A stretch of 64,000 nucleotides of DNA from Dryocosmus kuriphilus (GCA_038277395.1 CM076189.1:83565421-83629420); one strand, 5' to 3'; counted from the stretch's first letter, positions 11,260 to 23,412 are shown. The notes: generated by a model not told the origin, from the sequence alone. Numbers and translations: made by a program.

Positions 11260-12419
11260 TTTTGAGATATTGTACTTCATGCTTTAAGAGATACGGAGAA
11301 ACTAATAAGTAGAAAACGATAGAGGTGGCTTATGTATCAAAAGGAACTGATCTAAGGTGGTTGGTGAGGGTTAAAACTAGTCTAAATACACTTCAGAAGT
11401 CGTTCTTCGGTTATGATAGGTTGTTAGTTAAATATATAGGGGTAGAAGTATACAGAAGTTTATTGTTTTGTAAACAGAGGTGGGGAAGGTCAGATATCAA
11501 GATAGATAGTGAGGGTGGAGGGGATGAAGCTAGTTGAGACATGGTTTAAACTGGTTTATACTTGTATGCAACATATTTAAATATACTCTGAATATAGATT
11601 ATTAAGAAGAAGCTTACTAACTTACTTTATTGGAATATTTTGTTTTTGTTACTAATCAGCAGTTATGATATTATTCAGATTACTAATTTTATTAATTGAG
11701 ATCCATGATTACAAATAATGACTGAAATATATGACTGACTTAAAGTACGTGTCCTCGCAGATTGAAAAACTATGGTGAATGCTATGAAGGAAGCAAAAAT
11801 TGTTTTGTGCATTTTAATTTTAATATTAATTTACAAAAGATGTAAAATAATATTTTATAGAAACTTTTATGGAGTTACAGGGTGTTGAAGATATACAGAA
11901 AGAGAGGAGATGAAGATGTGTAGAAAAAGAGGGGATGGGTCCTCATTTTCTTAGGGTCTTCGGATGGAGCAGTTTTTTTCGAGAAAACTAGTCTAGGTTC
12001 AGTCTTTGCTTATGCAACATCGTTTCTCCTATCGAAACTGGTATTTCAAAGGTAGCATTTAAAAGTGTGTGAAGTGCTATTTTCCGAATTTACAAATCGT
12101 ATAAAAAGAACTACTGTTCAGTTGTGATCTTAAAAAGTGAATTGTGCAAAAAAAATCAAGTGTAAAGAAAAAGTTCGTGCTGACCTATTGACTCTTATGA
12201 ATATCGATGAACATCATGCCGCAGTGTCGGCTTCAGATGCTTATCTAAATAACTGCGCCCCAGTAGAGAGGCTAGAAAGGGTGACGAGTTCTGCTGTGGC
12301 TGGAAGGTACAAGGAAGCTCACTCTCTCGTTGTATCCATACAGCAATAAAAATGGTTCACAGACTAGAATGGATGATAAAAGAAGCAAAGGCGGTATCTT
12401 TTTCCATATGCGGCCACCC
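11260..12419. other. Intergenic, nothing recognised
   Basis: A 70-codon plus-strand frame at 12,137-12,349 has no recognised motif and no second copy in the window. The rest is AT-rich without structure I can support. Confidence 0.4.
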
Positions 12420-13900
12420 AATATAATAATAGAGATAAATAATTATTATTATCATTATTATTATGGTGTGGCTTTGCGAAATCGGAAGTTTATTGTCTCA
12501 GCTATCCAGAACCGCCACGCACTTCTATCCTGTGCGTCTTCCATCCAGTTTAAATAATCATATCCCAGCTCTCTTAGATCGTCCCTTACGTTCTTCACTC
12601 ATCTGTTTCTCGGTCTGGCTTCAGGCCTCTTACTAATCTGTTTTCCTCTAAAAACTTGCGCCACTGTTCTTTCGTTGCCCATTTCCTTGGCTTTTGTGAT
12701 GAAGGTTTCCGAAGTTTTAGCTACCGTTTGTTTATTATCCCCGAGTAAGTCGAGATCATCCGCATATTCCAGAATTTGTATTATCCCATATAGGGTAGCA
12801 TCGGATGGATTCGTTTGTACATGTCTGGCTACGTATTCTAACACTATGTCGAAAAAGATGCACGAAAGCGTATCGTCCTGTTTCGGGCCACCGCGGATCA
12901 AAAACTCTTCAGATAAACTTCCGCTTGCACGTATCCTACCCCTACTGCCGCTCAGTCAAACTTCGACAAATCTAACAAATTTCCTTGTTATATCCCAGAA
13001 CTCCAGAGTCCAGGACATTCGTGCGCGTATAATAGAGTCGCAAGCTTTTTTTGAAGTCGATAGGTAGTTGATGTATTGCCTCACTAAATTCCCCTTTATT
13101 TTCTAACAGTTGTCTAATTGTAAACATTTCGTCGCTTGTAGATCGGTTTCGGCGAGATCCACACTGGTAATCCCCAATGATTTCCTCAGCCAAAGGCGTT
13201 AGTCTACCTAAGATTACATTGTTCAAGATCTTATAACAAGAAGGCACAAGTGAAATTCCCCGATAATCGTTACAGTCGTTTTATCGCCTTTTCTAAACAT
13301 GGGTATAATAATAGAGGTATTCCATTCCTCCGGTATGCGTCCTATTTTCCAGATGGCGCGTATTAATTTACAAATTTTCCTTGTGAAGCGAGGCCCCCAT
13401 TTTTTATCAGCTCTGACCGTGGGTCGTCAATAACCGCGGCTTTGTTTTCTTTCAACTTCATTATGGTCATTTCTATTTCTTTACCAGTAGACTCATCAAT
13501 TGGTAGATCAGCAGTTTGGACTTCATCGAGATTAACTTTAAAGGATTCTTTATGTACGTTGAATAGCTTATCGAAATAATTTTTTTATAAAGGTAGTCTC
13601 TCTGTTGCATCAGCCACTAGATAGCCATTTTCTTCCATGATTACTTCCGTTCTACTTTGAAAATCTTTCCCTATAAAATTGATTCCCCTGTACATCTCAC
13701 GCGGGTTATTTTGTCTATTATGCGTGTTTGTTGATAGTATTTTATTCTTTTCCCACTCCCTTTTCACGGATCTGTAAAACCTATTTGTACCTTTACTAAC
13801 CTCGAGATTCTTCTTATGTGTCTGATCGCACTTACTTTGTAAACTAATTTCTTTGGCCGCACATTCCCGCACTTTCAAGCCGGAAAATGGACTTTTTGAT
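12420..13900 (-). mobile_element. Non-LTR retrotransposon (LINE) 3' part, broken
   Basis: Pieces of a LINE reverse transcriptase in several frames. The segment before the RT is at 13,585-13,878. The finger/palm entry is at 12,972-13,247 (IIGDYQCGSRRNRSTSDEMF, then FKKSLRLY). The catalytic box is at 12,599-12,901 (QDDTLSCIFFDIVLE, then EYADDLDLLG). The C-terminal end reads LNWMEDAQDRSAWR at about 12,510-12,550. The 3' end is an (AAT)n/(ATA)n tail at about 12,425-12,465. It is 5'-truncated with frameshifts, including a likely internal loss between the RT and the C-terminus. The clade is not certain. Confidence 0.88.
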
Positions 13901-14150
13901 TTTGTGAAAAGCGTTTTTGATGGATGAACCCATAACCACTGGACGAAAACCGCTGGTTAACGAAGTCACTTCTTTTCACGCCTTCAAGAAGTGCGTCAGA
14001 AAGCAATCCAATCCGATTAGTCTTCGAAACTTATCGTGGGAACCGACGACAACGACAGCAACAGAGAAACATACACTGTCGTAAAAAATGTTTTTCGGAT
14101 TCAGGGAGTCACGAAACGTCGAGACTTCATGAAAACCGCGAACGTCAGAT
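13890..14150 (-). repeat. Unclassified interspersed repeat (ACGACGGCGTCTG type)
   Basis: This contains, inverted, the sequence found at 33,940-34,290: AACATATTTTTTACGACGGC-like core, CGTTGTCGTTGTCG and a nearby TATCAAAAACTG motif. It is noncoding. Partial copies are at 34,310-34,440 and 35,170-35,270. Confidence 0.6.
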
Positions 14151-14509
14151 TTCACATAAATCTAATACATTTCTCATTCAGACGAGAATGTAAGAATATC
14201 CAAAATTAAAATTTACCGAATTATAAAGTTAAATAATGAATAATTTTCCAAATATTCCTCAATTTGCGAAATTTAAACTTCAGGTAATTCAAAATTGTCG
14301 ATAATTAGAATTAAGGAAAGTAAATATTGAATTAAGAAATAAAATTTTGATTTATATATTAACTAATAACAAACGGATTTTTTTTCACTTTAGTTCTCTA
14401 TTTTTCAAAATTGTTGGTTAATGAAACACGAACGAGAAATTGTATTATTAATGCATATTCTTTAATGGATATGTACATGAAGATATATAGAAGCAAGGTA
14501 TTGTGGACT
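14151..14509. other. AT-rich, nothing recognised
   Basis: No conserved frame or repeat was identified between the interspersed repeat and the second BEL/Pao element. Confidence 0.4.
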
Positions 14510-14517
14510 GTATAGTT

Positions 14518-15110
14518 TTACCAGAACTTGGCTTCTACAACGTGATGGATAAATAAAATCTTTGCAAGTGGCAAATGCGATCCGACACCAGAACATGTAA
14601 TGCTGACCGTTGGCGATGTAGCAACGGGAAGGACGTGAAAATTGGAAAATTTGGTAATTTGGTGGTCCACATAAAAATCCGTTTTTAGCACAGCGGCTGC
14701 GATGGGTTGCTGCGCTCCTTCGTCATCGGCCAGCTGATGAAGGACACGAATGGCGAGGAAGGAAGCACAGGATATGCCGTATGTGGCAGTAACCGGGTTG
14801 AATTCCTTTAAGGTTTCATCGGGATTTTGTCGAAACAGAAGTTTTTGATAGAAATCATCATCCGGGTGCACTAAGTCCTGCCTGTACATTTTTTCTATTT
14901 CGGCAGCCAGCGCGAATCTGTGCGAACGAAATGGTTTTAAAAGGGTAAGAAGGTCATCCTGAATTTCGGGGCCAGCCATCAACGAGGCATTCAGTGACAC
15001 GCCTGTCGTGGATTTCGCGGAATCGCTGAATACAACGCGAATTTTGGTGCTGATATTATCCTCCCGTATCACTGCGTAATGGGAAGGTAGAAACCAGGTC
15101 TAACGAGATC
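14518..15110 (-). pseudogene. BEL/Pao reverse transcriptase fragment (element 2)
   Basis: MIREDNISTKIRVVFSDSA, LAAEIEKMYRQDLVHPDD and ending at DFYVDHQ (a degenerate YVDD box) identify the Pao palm. The frame then runs into unrelated sequence, so the polymerase is truncated right after the catalytic motif. Confidence 0.88.
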
Positions 15111-15379
15111 CTTGTCTTTGGTCAACGACAAGTGTTTCAAGTTTTTGTACCCGGTTCAAAAATCGTAATAGTTTATTTTTAGTTCAGGATTTTTTTCAAA
15201 ACGTTTTCTAAAAAATGAAAACAGCGTAGACCCATTGATCGCCAACCTCCGAGTTTCCCCTTATTTTCTTTAAAGGTCAATCCTATAATGTAACGGCCTT
15301 CCGGTTTGCGTTGCGTATAATGTTTGAAATGCGTTTCGCAAGCTTGCTCTTCTTGGGAGAGTAAGTTTATTGAAGGGAC

Positions 15380-16510
15380 TTCTTCATTTTCTCAGAATTT
15401 TGTGAGATTGGAGTCGAGAGGGGTAAGTTGCCTCACAAGGCTGCACTGAAGGTGACTTTTAGAGAGAGAACTATTAATTTCTCGAGCGACAATCCCGCGT
15501 AACTGAGTTTTCTGCAAGATGACCTCTGCATGATTTTGCAGCGAATTTTGTCCCACACGTAGAAATTTGTAGAACAATTTGACTCCAATCAGAGCATCGA
15601 TTTCTGATGGCTTGTAGAATTCGGGGTCAGCGAGGACCATATTTTTGGGGAATTTCATGGACTGCCCGTTTAATTTAAAATGAGAGCATTGTCTTTGAGA
15701 TTCGATTGAGAACCAGAAAATCGAGATTCTTACAGTATTTACTAAAACGAGATTTCAATGTTGCTGAAACTGAATGCTTTATTTCGATGAAAATAATCTC
15801 AACATAGGAGACCGAAATATCAACCGATTTTCTGGGCAGTTTAAAAAAAGATGTGGTACTCTCACTGATAAAATTAGCCTGAGATCCAGCATGCAAAAAC
15901 ACTCGACAAAATTTGGATTCTCCGTGGGCATTGATTAATTCCACGATCGCGGTGGCCAACAAATACTTGGAGCAAACTTGAACGTGTATGTTGATAAGAG
16001 GGTGACTTTTCGGGGATGGTTCGCAGACCTCAGTTTCTATTGCAGCTTGTCTTTCAAAAGGCAGTAAAATATTGTGCTTTTTATGACAATTACGACAAGG
16101 AGAGTCAGTGTCGTCAGCGAAGCGATGACTTGGACGCAAACAATTTGAGCAGAGCACGGCCCTTTTTGTGGCTTCGAAACGCTCGGATGGAGCCAATTTT
16201 TTAAACGATTCGCAACTATGTATCGAGTGTTCCCCCTGACAATAAGCACAGGGAGATTTAGTCGTTGCGGTCCCAAAGCGTGCTGCGAGCGTGGATTCTT
16301 ATTAACGCGAGTGTTTAACAGTCTTTTCTCCGACATGATTAGAGGTTTTCCTGTTACTTGATAAATTTTATTATCTTCGAGTTGAGCCTGCCGTTGCAGG
16401 AAAGTGAGCATTTTCTTAAAAATGGGGTTATCGGATTCACAGCTAGCCTCTTCCCTCAATTCAGGAACAGGCAAATTTAATTTTGTCTTAATGATTTCCA
16501 CTAAAAGAGT
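15380..16510 (-). pseudogene. BEL/Pao zinc knuckle and protease region (element 2)
   Basis: Overlapping frames read a cysteine-rich knuckle (CSNCLRPSHRF, then CRNCHKKHN) at about 16,070-16,170. Next comes VFLHAGSQANFISESTTSFF, a retropepsin motif with histidine in place of the catalytic aspartate, at about 15,870. Then LADPEFYKPSEIDALIG at 15,560-15,630. Several frameshifts. Confidence 0.82.
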
Positions 16511-16689
16511 TGACGGGTTCTTTCAAAGCTTCAAGTGCTCTGACGTGGTCTTGAATTTGACCGACTAGAGAGCGAATTGGAAATTCTTTCGAGATGAGTT
16601 GTCAATTTAATAGTGCTTTCACGTGAGTTTCGCGAATGATTTTAGAATTGTCGTAACGCTCTTTCAGCATGCCCCAAGCGACCTTGTAA

Positions 16690-17200
16690 TTGTATGCCGA
16701 TAATTCAATTGACGCGAGAATTTCCGCGGCTTCGTTTCTCAAACAGCCCTTCGAACGATATCATTTTCCAATATCAGAGATGTCTTTATTATCATCAAAA
16801 AGGGATTTGAAAAGTTCGTGAAATCCTAACCAAGATTCGTAGGAACCACCAAGTAAGGGTAAATTAACTCGCGAAATATCCTTTTTTGAACTTTGAACAA
16901 TGTTTGTATGACTTTTATGTACGGCGTTTAGCGAAGACGTCAAGGCGTTAGATTGAATTCAATTGTCTTTTGAGGCAAGGTTATCCTTTAACAAAGCTGC
17001 CGCAATACCGTGTGAAGTGTAATATTTGACTTTGTATTCCGCACGAATATCCGGGTAGGCAGGTTCATTCTCAAGAGTTTCTAACTCTGTTTGTAAATTT
17101 TCAAATCCTAAGAAGCTTTTATAATTTTCTTGATTCCTTTTCTCTAAATTCGGTAAATCACGCTCCGCACTGAATTTTTCTAAAAAAGGTGCCAAGTTTG
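16690..17200 (-). pseudogene. BEL/Pao gag N-terminal region (element 2)
   Basis: Frames 16,959-17,195 and 16,761-16,943 read an N-terminal helical region, then RVNLPLLGGSYESWLGFHEL, the gag signature also seen in the first element. Frameshifts separate the pieces. Confidence 0.8.
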
Positions 17201-17409
17201 TAGTTTTTCATTTCGCATTGGGAATTTTGATCTTTAGGTCTGTCATCTGTTTTTCCAACATTTTTTTATGTTTCAGTAAATTATTATAGGAGCAAGTGAA
17301 ACATATGGTTGGAATACAGAAGATATCAGGGACAGATTGGTAGAACAAAAGCTGACTTACATTTAAGATGAATTCTGGATCAGCGCTACTGGATGTTGGC
17401 AAATGTTGA

Positions 17410-17985
17410 TCCTAGACGATGACAGGTTTCTATTCAAATTATTGTTGCTGAAGTCTTGCATGTGACGAGCAACAACGCCTGCAATGATTTTGACGTTGGG
17501 AACTATGGGCCAACTATCTTCCTCTCATATGATGAATCTGGGATTCTTAGTTTCCACGGTGATAGCTTCTTCCAAGTATTATATAGGAGGAATATTTTTT
17601 GATTAATCTTTGTCATTTTTCACTCTTGTGTATTGAAGCATGATATTACTAATTTTTCGAATTTGTTCAAAACACAAAAGTTGAGTTTGTTATTCAATGG
17701 TTCACTTTAATACTGATATGAACTTATGGACACACGACACGAAACGTTCTATAGGCAAATTGCCCCAAAAGGAATTTAGCTAAGAGCACGAAGTTTTGCT
17801 ATAAGCGCGAGAATTTGCTTAAGCAAGACAATTGCTAGAAGCACGACATCTTAGAATTAGGGCATGGAAACGAATGCACTTTTTTAAATTAATTTCTGTT
17901 ACTGTTCAATGTTCAGTTCAATTCAAGAAACACTTCTCTATTTTGTCACTTTCCGAATTGCCACTGGACTCACGTTTTTCGAGAA
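17410..17985. other. 5' noncoding part of BEL/Pao element 2
   Basis: AT-rich sequence between gag and the primer-binding-like site, without a conserved frame. It holds loose repeats of GCACGA near 17,785-17,850. Confidence 0.4.
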
Positions 17986-18137
17986 TATCCGTTTCGAATG
18001 GACCATAATGTTTTTGTTCACTTTAGATTTTTATTTTTCGAAATTGGGAGACTTTACAGTAAGTTAAAATCCGAAATCTGGGGTACAGCCGGTAGGGTAG
18101 GTACGTTTCAGTAAGAAATTTGACATTTTGTTGCCAT

Positions 18138-18171
18138 AGACACGAAATTGGTGAAAACAACTGAACATTAC

Positions 18172-18212
<41 letters not shown>

Positions 18213-18293
18213 ATAGGCTTGTAGAAATGCTAGCAATGTTGTGTGTAAGACAGAATGCATTCATCACTATGGCGAAGGTTGAATTTACGTCAC
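18138..18293. repeat. Polinton I left terminal inverted repeat
   Basis: CACGAAATTGGTGAAAACA...GAATTTACGTCAC is the reverse complement of 28,065-28,200, with some indels. An expanded (CT)n tract at about 18,178-18,209 lies inside it. Confidence 0.82.
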
Positions 18294-18671
18294 AAAAAAA
18301 GTATTCTCTCATACAAATACTGTAGGTGACGCATTGCGTGTGTAACGGGGATTCCCTACAACTCGACACGTTTCAACAGGCATTTCAAAGTTCCTCGATG
18401 CTCGGAGCGTGAAATGCAACCAATCTATGCACTGACAATCCGTCCTGGCTCTTCGAAGAAACGAAATTAGAGCAAAGCGGAAATGCACAAAATTTGGAAT
18501 TCAACTTATCTATAAATTAAAACTAAGTAAATTAAGGTAATACAAAGCGGAAAAAATGACAGAAATTTTCTCTTTTCTTATCTATAATCTAAAACAAAGT
18601 AATAAGTGCACAAGTAGTTTATCTGTGAATACTATAATTTATTATTCACAAAGCTTCTTCAGTAAAAGTAT

Positions 18672-19091
18672 TTATTCGACATATTCAAATTCAAAGAGAT
18701 TGTATTTTCCAGGAAAGTAGGAAAAAGGGAGTTTTTTTTCCTGGGCCGCTACTTCAATCTCCTCAAACGTATCCTTATAGGCTGGATCCTCAAAAATCTT
18801 CCCCAAACGTCTCGGCAAATAAACTGCGATCACATTCTCCACCTCTGGCATGAACTTCGTACCGTATTTCGTTTGAAATTTCTTATTTTTTGAAACAGCA
18901 TACTTTCTGTTCACTGTCAGATCAGATAATGATTTGACTCGTGAAATACTTTCAGATCGACCATCTTCGTTAATAACACTGAGGATCCATCTTCTTTTTC
19001 TCCTTTTCGAGATAACTTTACACTCTGTATGTTCATTGGCAGACTGAAGCCTCTGCAATCCGATGCTGCTTTTATAGGCTGGTATTGCCAC
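18672..19091 (-). CDS. Small Polinton-associated protein (unknown function)
   Basis: An intact 139-residue frame starting MAIPAYKSS. After a basic N-terminal third (KRRKRRWIL), the conserved part reads LTVNRKYAVSKNKK, TKYGTKF, ENVIAVYLPRRLGK and ends SYFPGKYNLFEFEYVE. The same pattern (TVN.TYA, QTKY, AVFLPGRL.K, KYLSGAY) occurs in both arms of the 54-64 kb palindrome (56,372-56,671; 61,990-62,304). The compact beta-rich pattern would fit a single-strand-binding or similar fold, but that is a guess. It lies just inside the left inverted repeat, upstream of and parallel to the phospholipase-like gene. Confidence 0.65.
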   Translation of the reverse strand: MAIPAYKSSIGLQRLQSANEHTECKVISKRRKRRWILSVINEDGRSESISRVKSLSDLTVNRKYAVSKNKKFQTKYGTKFMPEVENVIAVYLPRRLGKIFEDPAYKDTFEEIEVAAQEKKLPFSYFPGKYNLFEFEYVE

Positions 19092-19509
19092 TCCACTTAC
19101 ATTCTAGAAGGTTCTAGAAGCACGAAGCGTTACTCAAGATGATGCAACGGATTTCTTGCGGAGATTCCCATCAGAATGTTCTAAGAGATACTGCGTAAAT
19201 AAAGTTTCAACGCGTGACGCAAGATGTACTATGTCTCTTTCTTATTAATAAATCCATCGAAAAGGTCGACGAAGGTAATTTACACCTATCTATCTTAACA
19301 ACTCTGAATTCTACGTACAGGTTAGGTTTCACTTTTTTAATTTCTTAGGTGATTGTCGACGTACAGTGGAAACGTTAAGAATGTTTTTAAACTGAGGAAC
19401 CTCTCCACTTAAAGCTAATTATGCCAGTGACCAGTAATCAGATCTTCTCCAATTATTTCACCTCCAACTGAATACTTTACCCTGGTCCACACTACGTACC
19501 ATCTTACGG

Positions 19510-19988
19510 ACTACTTTGCCTCGTTGCTCTCTTAGCTGAGTTTACAATCCTTCTAAACCCTATTACATTCTTCTTCTTCTTCCTTGCACTGAAACTCCTA
19601 TTCTCTAAACTGGATTTCCTCTTCAACCTCATACCGAGTTTCGCTTTAGCATTCATAACGTTCGCTATTACCATTTCTGCCGCTTTCTAGCCAATTCTAG
19701 TACCTTTATCAAATGCTTGCTGCCACGCTTTACTGGCTAGTACACGATCTGCAGTGTTTCTCGCATCAACCCTCTCACGATTACGTGAGAAGGCAATGTC
19801 GTGTTCTTTACATATTATTTCTAGAGGATTGATACCGATATCACCTCTAGTAAGTCGTTTAACTAGCTTAGTACCTGGACCGCAGTTTTGATAGCCAGGT
19901 AGGTGCAGCCCAAACTCTAAGTTTTAATGAGACGATTGGCTAAGCCCTTATCTCGATGACGACTGCATGACACTTTACCTAAAATCAT
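19510..19988 (-). pseudogene. Phospholipase A2-like structural protein, Polinton I
   Basis: ATG at 19,988. After a frameshift near 19,935 the frame reads HLPGYQNCGPGTKLVKR and then CKEHDIAFS. YxxCGPGT is the calcium-loop type and the HD pair is the catalytic motif of secreted/viral-type phospholipase A2 domains. These domains occur in virion proteins, where they help breach membranes. An in-frame TAG follows GTRIG near 19,688. The readable tail is very basic (LKRKSS, ARKKKKNV). It is divergent from the ATPase gene across a shared TATA region. Broken by at least two lesions. Confidence 0.75.
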
Positions 19989-20072
19989 TCCTCACTGAAC
20001 GGAGGTTAGCACGCAACAGACCTGAAAGCTATAAAAGCGCTGTATTATATAGACTTTGTGACAGTTAAAGTC
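19989..20072. promoter_or_regulatory. Divergent promoter region, Polinton I
   Basis: TATAAAA at 20,030-20,036 on the plus strand is followed about 33 bp later by an ACAGTTA initiator-like site ahead of the ATPase. On the minus strand TTTTATAG precedes a TTCAGTGAGG initiator just before the phospholipase ATG. The same arrangement is at 47,174-47,240. Confidence 0.6.
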
Positions 20073-20839
20073 ATGATGCGATTCGAGAAATCACCTATTA
20101 AGCTTTCATTCGATAATTTTGATACCTCGTGCAATCAGAGAAAAAGAGAGTAAAAGATCATGGCAGTCTGCTGCCAGAAAGCATTCGTGGAGTATTTTAT
20201 GGACCGTCAAATTGTGGCAAGACAAATATATTACTCGCTCTAATCTTACGCCCAAACTGAATGAAATTTTTTAGTATCTACGTTTATTCCAAGTCCATGA
20301 AACAACCAAAGTACCGATTAATGGAACGGGTGTGAAATAATGTGGATTGGGTTGAGTATTTATCCTCTAGTGAGCATGAAGAAGTAGTATGACCAAGTGA
20401 AACTCAACCAAATTCAATAATTGTATTTGATGATGTGGCCTGTGAGAAACAGCAGAACATTAGAGCATTCTTCTGCATGATTACACACACTCATGTTGAC
20501 AGGTTTTACTTATGTCAAACTTACGTTCGAATTCCTAAACATTTGGTGCGAGGCTATGTCAAGCTGTTGGTACTTTTCACGCAAGATGAGACGAATTAGA
20601 GACACGTTTATGACGATCGCGTGAACACTTACCTGTGTTATCCTCAATTTCTAAACTTATATTCGGCATGTGAAATACTGACGAGCATGAATTTGTTGTT
20701 ATTGACGAGGAAAGTGTGCTCAAGGAGTGTAGATACCGAAAAGGATTTGGCTGTTTATCGATCTATAAATACAAGTTATGCTGTGGAATTGATATCATTA
20801 GAGATTGCACCGTCAACACATCAACATATCAAAGTTTGA
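20073..20839 (+). pseudogene. DNA-packaging-type ATPase (FtsK/HerA family), Polinton I
   Basis: Reading across frameshifts gives GPSNCGKTNILLAL (Walker A, near 20,200), KQPKYRLMERV, then NSIIVFDDVACEKQQNIRAF (Walker B, near 20,425-20,480) and IPKHLVRGYVKLLVLFTQD. This is the P-loop ATPase used by Polinton-type elements to package genomes. Several stops (for example after HEEVV and QDETN) and a late frameshift make it nonfunctional. The 47,240 copy keeps a longer intact N-terminus but a degraded Walker A. Confidence 0.82.
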
Positions 20840-20947
20840 AAAAAAGAAGGAGGTGCTGCGTCCAATCGTAAAAACCGGTGAGGCGATTTGAGGTGAACAT
20901 CGAGCGCTGAGAATGTGTAAAGAAGCCACTGAAAAGATAATGAGTGA

Positions 20948-21272
20948 AATGTTTAAGCCAACCGTCGTGCCGCTGAATAAAGCTTTTTGACATCCCTGGT
21001 CCTTAAATCAAGGACAAATATGAGCCTACAAAGGAAAATGTTGAGGAAGATGTATATGTTTCCTACGTGACAGCTGATGCTGAAGAAGAAGAGCAGGATA
21101 AAGCTATGGTTGAAGATGATGATGCAACTGTACAAGTTTCTCAAAATGTTAAATCAAAACAGAAAACAGTACTTGTATATTATTGATGGTGTTCGTAAGC
21201 TCAGTAATGGAAATCTTATGATTGGCGATAAACACATTAGTTTTACTTATATTATATACATATATATATATA

Positions 21273-21327
<55 letters not shown>

Positions 21328-21775
21328 TATATTGTACCCATGTTGGAGATAAACAGCACTTGAAACCCGTTAACTTGTTGGAATTGCTATTTAGGCAGAC
21401 TCCTGAAGCATCACATATAAGTGCTGACGATCTGAGCAACTATAAGGAAGTTCTAATTGCTTCAAATTCACACAAGAAGCGATACAGTGCAACTCAATCT
21501 TTTCGAAAAGGCAAAAATATCAAGTACAAGAACTTTGTTGTGAAACTTTTCAATGAGTCACGCAGGTGGTCCTCAGCGAGTAGAGGTCCACTGCCACAGT
21601 ATATGAAAGCAAGAAAAAATGTAAATACTAAATATGCCTACTGAGACGACCCTAATGAACAGTGGATCGGCTTCGTCAACTCTTAGCGTCTGAGGCAGCA
21701 GGCAATCCACGTCTCAAAAATGAAACCATGTCCATCGTTTTTGAGGAACTACGGGAAGCTGAAGTCACATATTAG
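20948..21775 (+). pseudogene. Polinton conserved protein of unknown function, copy I
   Basis: An acidic stretch (SYVTADAEEEEQDKAM at about 21,060-21,110) leads to VRKLSNGNLMIGDK. An (AT)n expansion at 21,250-21,320 then adds repetitive codons, and the frame resumes as LLELLFRQTPEASHISADDL, then SASRGPLPQYMKARKNVNT. It ends near MSIVFEELREAEVTY with stops. It is collinear with 48,132-48,659, which lacks the AT expansion. I recall such proteins in many insect Polintons but do not know a function. Confidence 0.7.
21250..21322. repeat. (AT)n microsatellite
   Basis: An AT dinucleotide run inside the unknown Polinton gene, absent from the second copy at about 48,305. Confidence 0.95.
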
Positions 21776-21808
21776 AAGCGTAAACATAAAAATATCATCA
21801 GTATCACG

Positions 21809-22206
21809 ATGAGTATTGATGTGTTTGGACGTCACCTGGATCGAAATGCTGCAGCAAGCCGTGGACCTCCTGGTGTGGAAGCCAAATGAACTTTGGCGGC
21901 CATTATGACGTAGACGGCAAGAGACTGTGAAACGTTAGTGAGGCCAAGGAATAATGGGAAGCAGTCAGTTTGAGAATTGTACAGCTCATTATTCAAAATG
22001 AGATACGTACAGTGTTTAATGTCACATCGCCTACGCGAACAGAGTTTGACAGTAATAATTTGATGATGCGTATCCTCGAGGATTCAGTCATCGAGAAACT
22101 AGAGAACATGCAAATTGATAGCCAAATAGACTTGCCTGTCCGTAACGCTGTATTCATTGCTCAGCTGGACGCTGGATTAAATACCCTCGAGAATGAACAA
22201 GCATAA
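21809..22206 (+). pseudogene. Polinton putative fibre/coiled protein, copy I
   Basis: ATG 21,809 starts MSIDVFGRHLDRNAAASRGP. After two stops and a frameshift the end is open (21,970-22,206): LIIQNEIRTVFNVTSPTRTE, then ENMQIDSQIDLPVRNAVFIA and LDAGLNTLENEQA. The heptad-like end suggests a coiled or fibre-type protein. It sits between the unknown gene and the integrase. In the second copy only the start survives (about 48,690-48,830). Confidence 0.5.
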
Positions 22207-22219
22207 ATTCGCAGTAGTC

Positions 22220-23138
22220 ATGGAACTTCATAAAACGGATAGAAAGAATTATCCACGTCATCGCGTACAAACGTGGTATAGATGAGACATGGCAGGCATA
22301 TTTTGTTGAAACGCTACCCTATTGCCACGAGAATAATGGTTACAAGTATTTACTTACCTTAATAGATATTTTCGCCAAGTACGCCTTGGCTGTCCATATT
22401 AGAAGCAAGAGTGGATCAGATCTAACTTCGGCAGTGGAATCTGTACTGGTACAGGGTCGTGTATCAAAAAACTTACATACTGACAAAGGCAGTGAATATT
22501 AAAATTCACAGCCTAAAAATCTTATGCAGGAGTACAGGATCAATCTCTCATCAACGAAAAGCAATCTAAAGGCTCCAACCTATGAACCTTTTAATCGCAA
22601 GCTCAAGAATCACACGTGGCCACAATATAGCTTGAAAGGCAATTGCAAGTGGATAGAAATTTTACCTGCCATCATCTCCAAGCACAGCAAAGAAAAATAT
22701 CGAGCAATCAGTATGAAGCCAAGAGACTTCACTGCAGAGGATGAAAAGGAACTCTTGCAACGCTTTAAAGAACTGCGAAGTATACCCAAAAGGACGAGAG
22801 AAAAGTTCGAAGTTGGTGATAGAGTTTGAGTCAGTAAGCGCAACCATGTCTTTGAAAAAGGATACAATCCCAACTGGACAACAGAGATTTCTACTGTGTC
22901 ACAAGTCATAACCGCCAATCCAATGACGTACAGGCTCAAGGAGTATCAGGAATAAGGTATGGTTGGCGTAATCTATTAGAAAGAACTTCTCAAAGTTAAG
23001 CATGCAGACGTACACCTTGTGCCAAAGGTAATCAAGAGACGTGGCAATAATATACATGTAAAGTGGTTAGGATTTGATAGTTCACACAACAGCTGGATAG
23101 AAAAATCAGATATTTATTCAACTCTTGTGCAATGTTGA
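22220..23138 (+). pseudogene. Polinton integrase with C-terminal chromodomain
   Basis: Across frameshifts: KTDRKNYPRHRVQT, a DIFAKYALAVHIRS-like core segment, then LHTDKGSEY (retroviral-type catalytic aspartate/glutamate region near 22,475-22,500), NLMQEYRINLS and EPFNRKLKNHTW. The open part at 22,524-22,829 carries KWIEILPAIISKHSKEKYRA and EKFEVGDRV. The end (22,990-23,138) is a chromodomain: RGNNIHVKWLGFDSSHNSW. It inserts the element, and the chromodomain may steer it to chromatin. Stops at several points; not functional. Confidence 0.85.
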
Positions 23139-23285
23139 ATACGCTCTGTGCAATGTTGAACCAACGATAAACCATCGATGAACCATTATTGAACCTATGT
23201 TGAGCCAACGATGAACCAACGATGATCCAACTATGAAAAAATGTTGAACCAAAGCTGAATCAATTTTAAAATAAACTATGAGACT
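23139..23285. repeat. CCAACGATGAA short tandem repeats
   Basis: Repeats of TGTTGAACCAACGATGAACC with drift, directly after the integrase stop. The same array is at 49,130-49,265. Confidence 0.75.
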
Positions 23286-23412
23286 CAATGTACAAATTAT
23301 ACCTGGTACTAACTAAAAGTAAGGTTTTGATTAAAAAAAAGGAATTCATATACATATTTTTTTATGCAGTATATAACCCTTATATTTCCTATTCAAGATA
23401 GAAAAAATTTTG

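Larger units (their letters stand above)
14510..18005 (-). mobile_element. Second BEL/Pao element, 5' part only
   Basis: Minus-strand order 5' to 3': primer-binding-like site at about 18,005-17,986 (TGGTCCATTCGAAACGG, nearly that of the first element), gag, zinc knuckle, retropepsin-like region, reverse transcriptase. Sequence stops inside the RT near 14,518. RNase H, integrase and the 3' LTR are missing. I could not delimit a 5' LTR. Confidence 0.82.

Noticed and set aside
12137..12349. 70-codon frame as a gene
   Set aside because: No motif, no second copy and no splice or promoter support.
21077..21439. Frames rich in YIYIYI through the (AT)n tract
   Set aside because: Microsatellite translation; the second Polinton copy lacks the tract.
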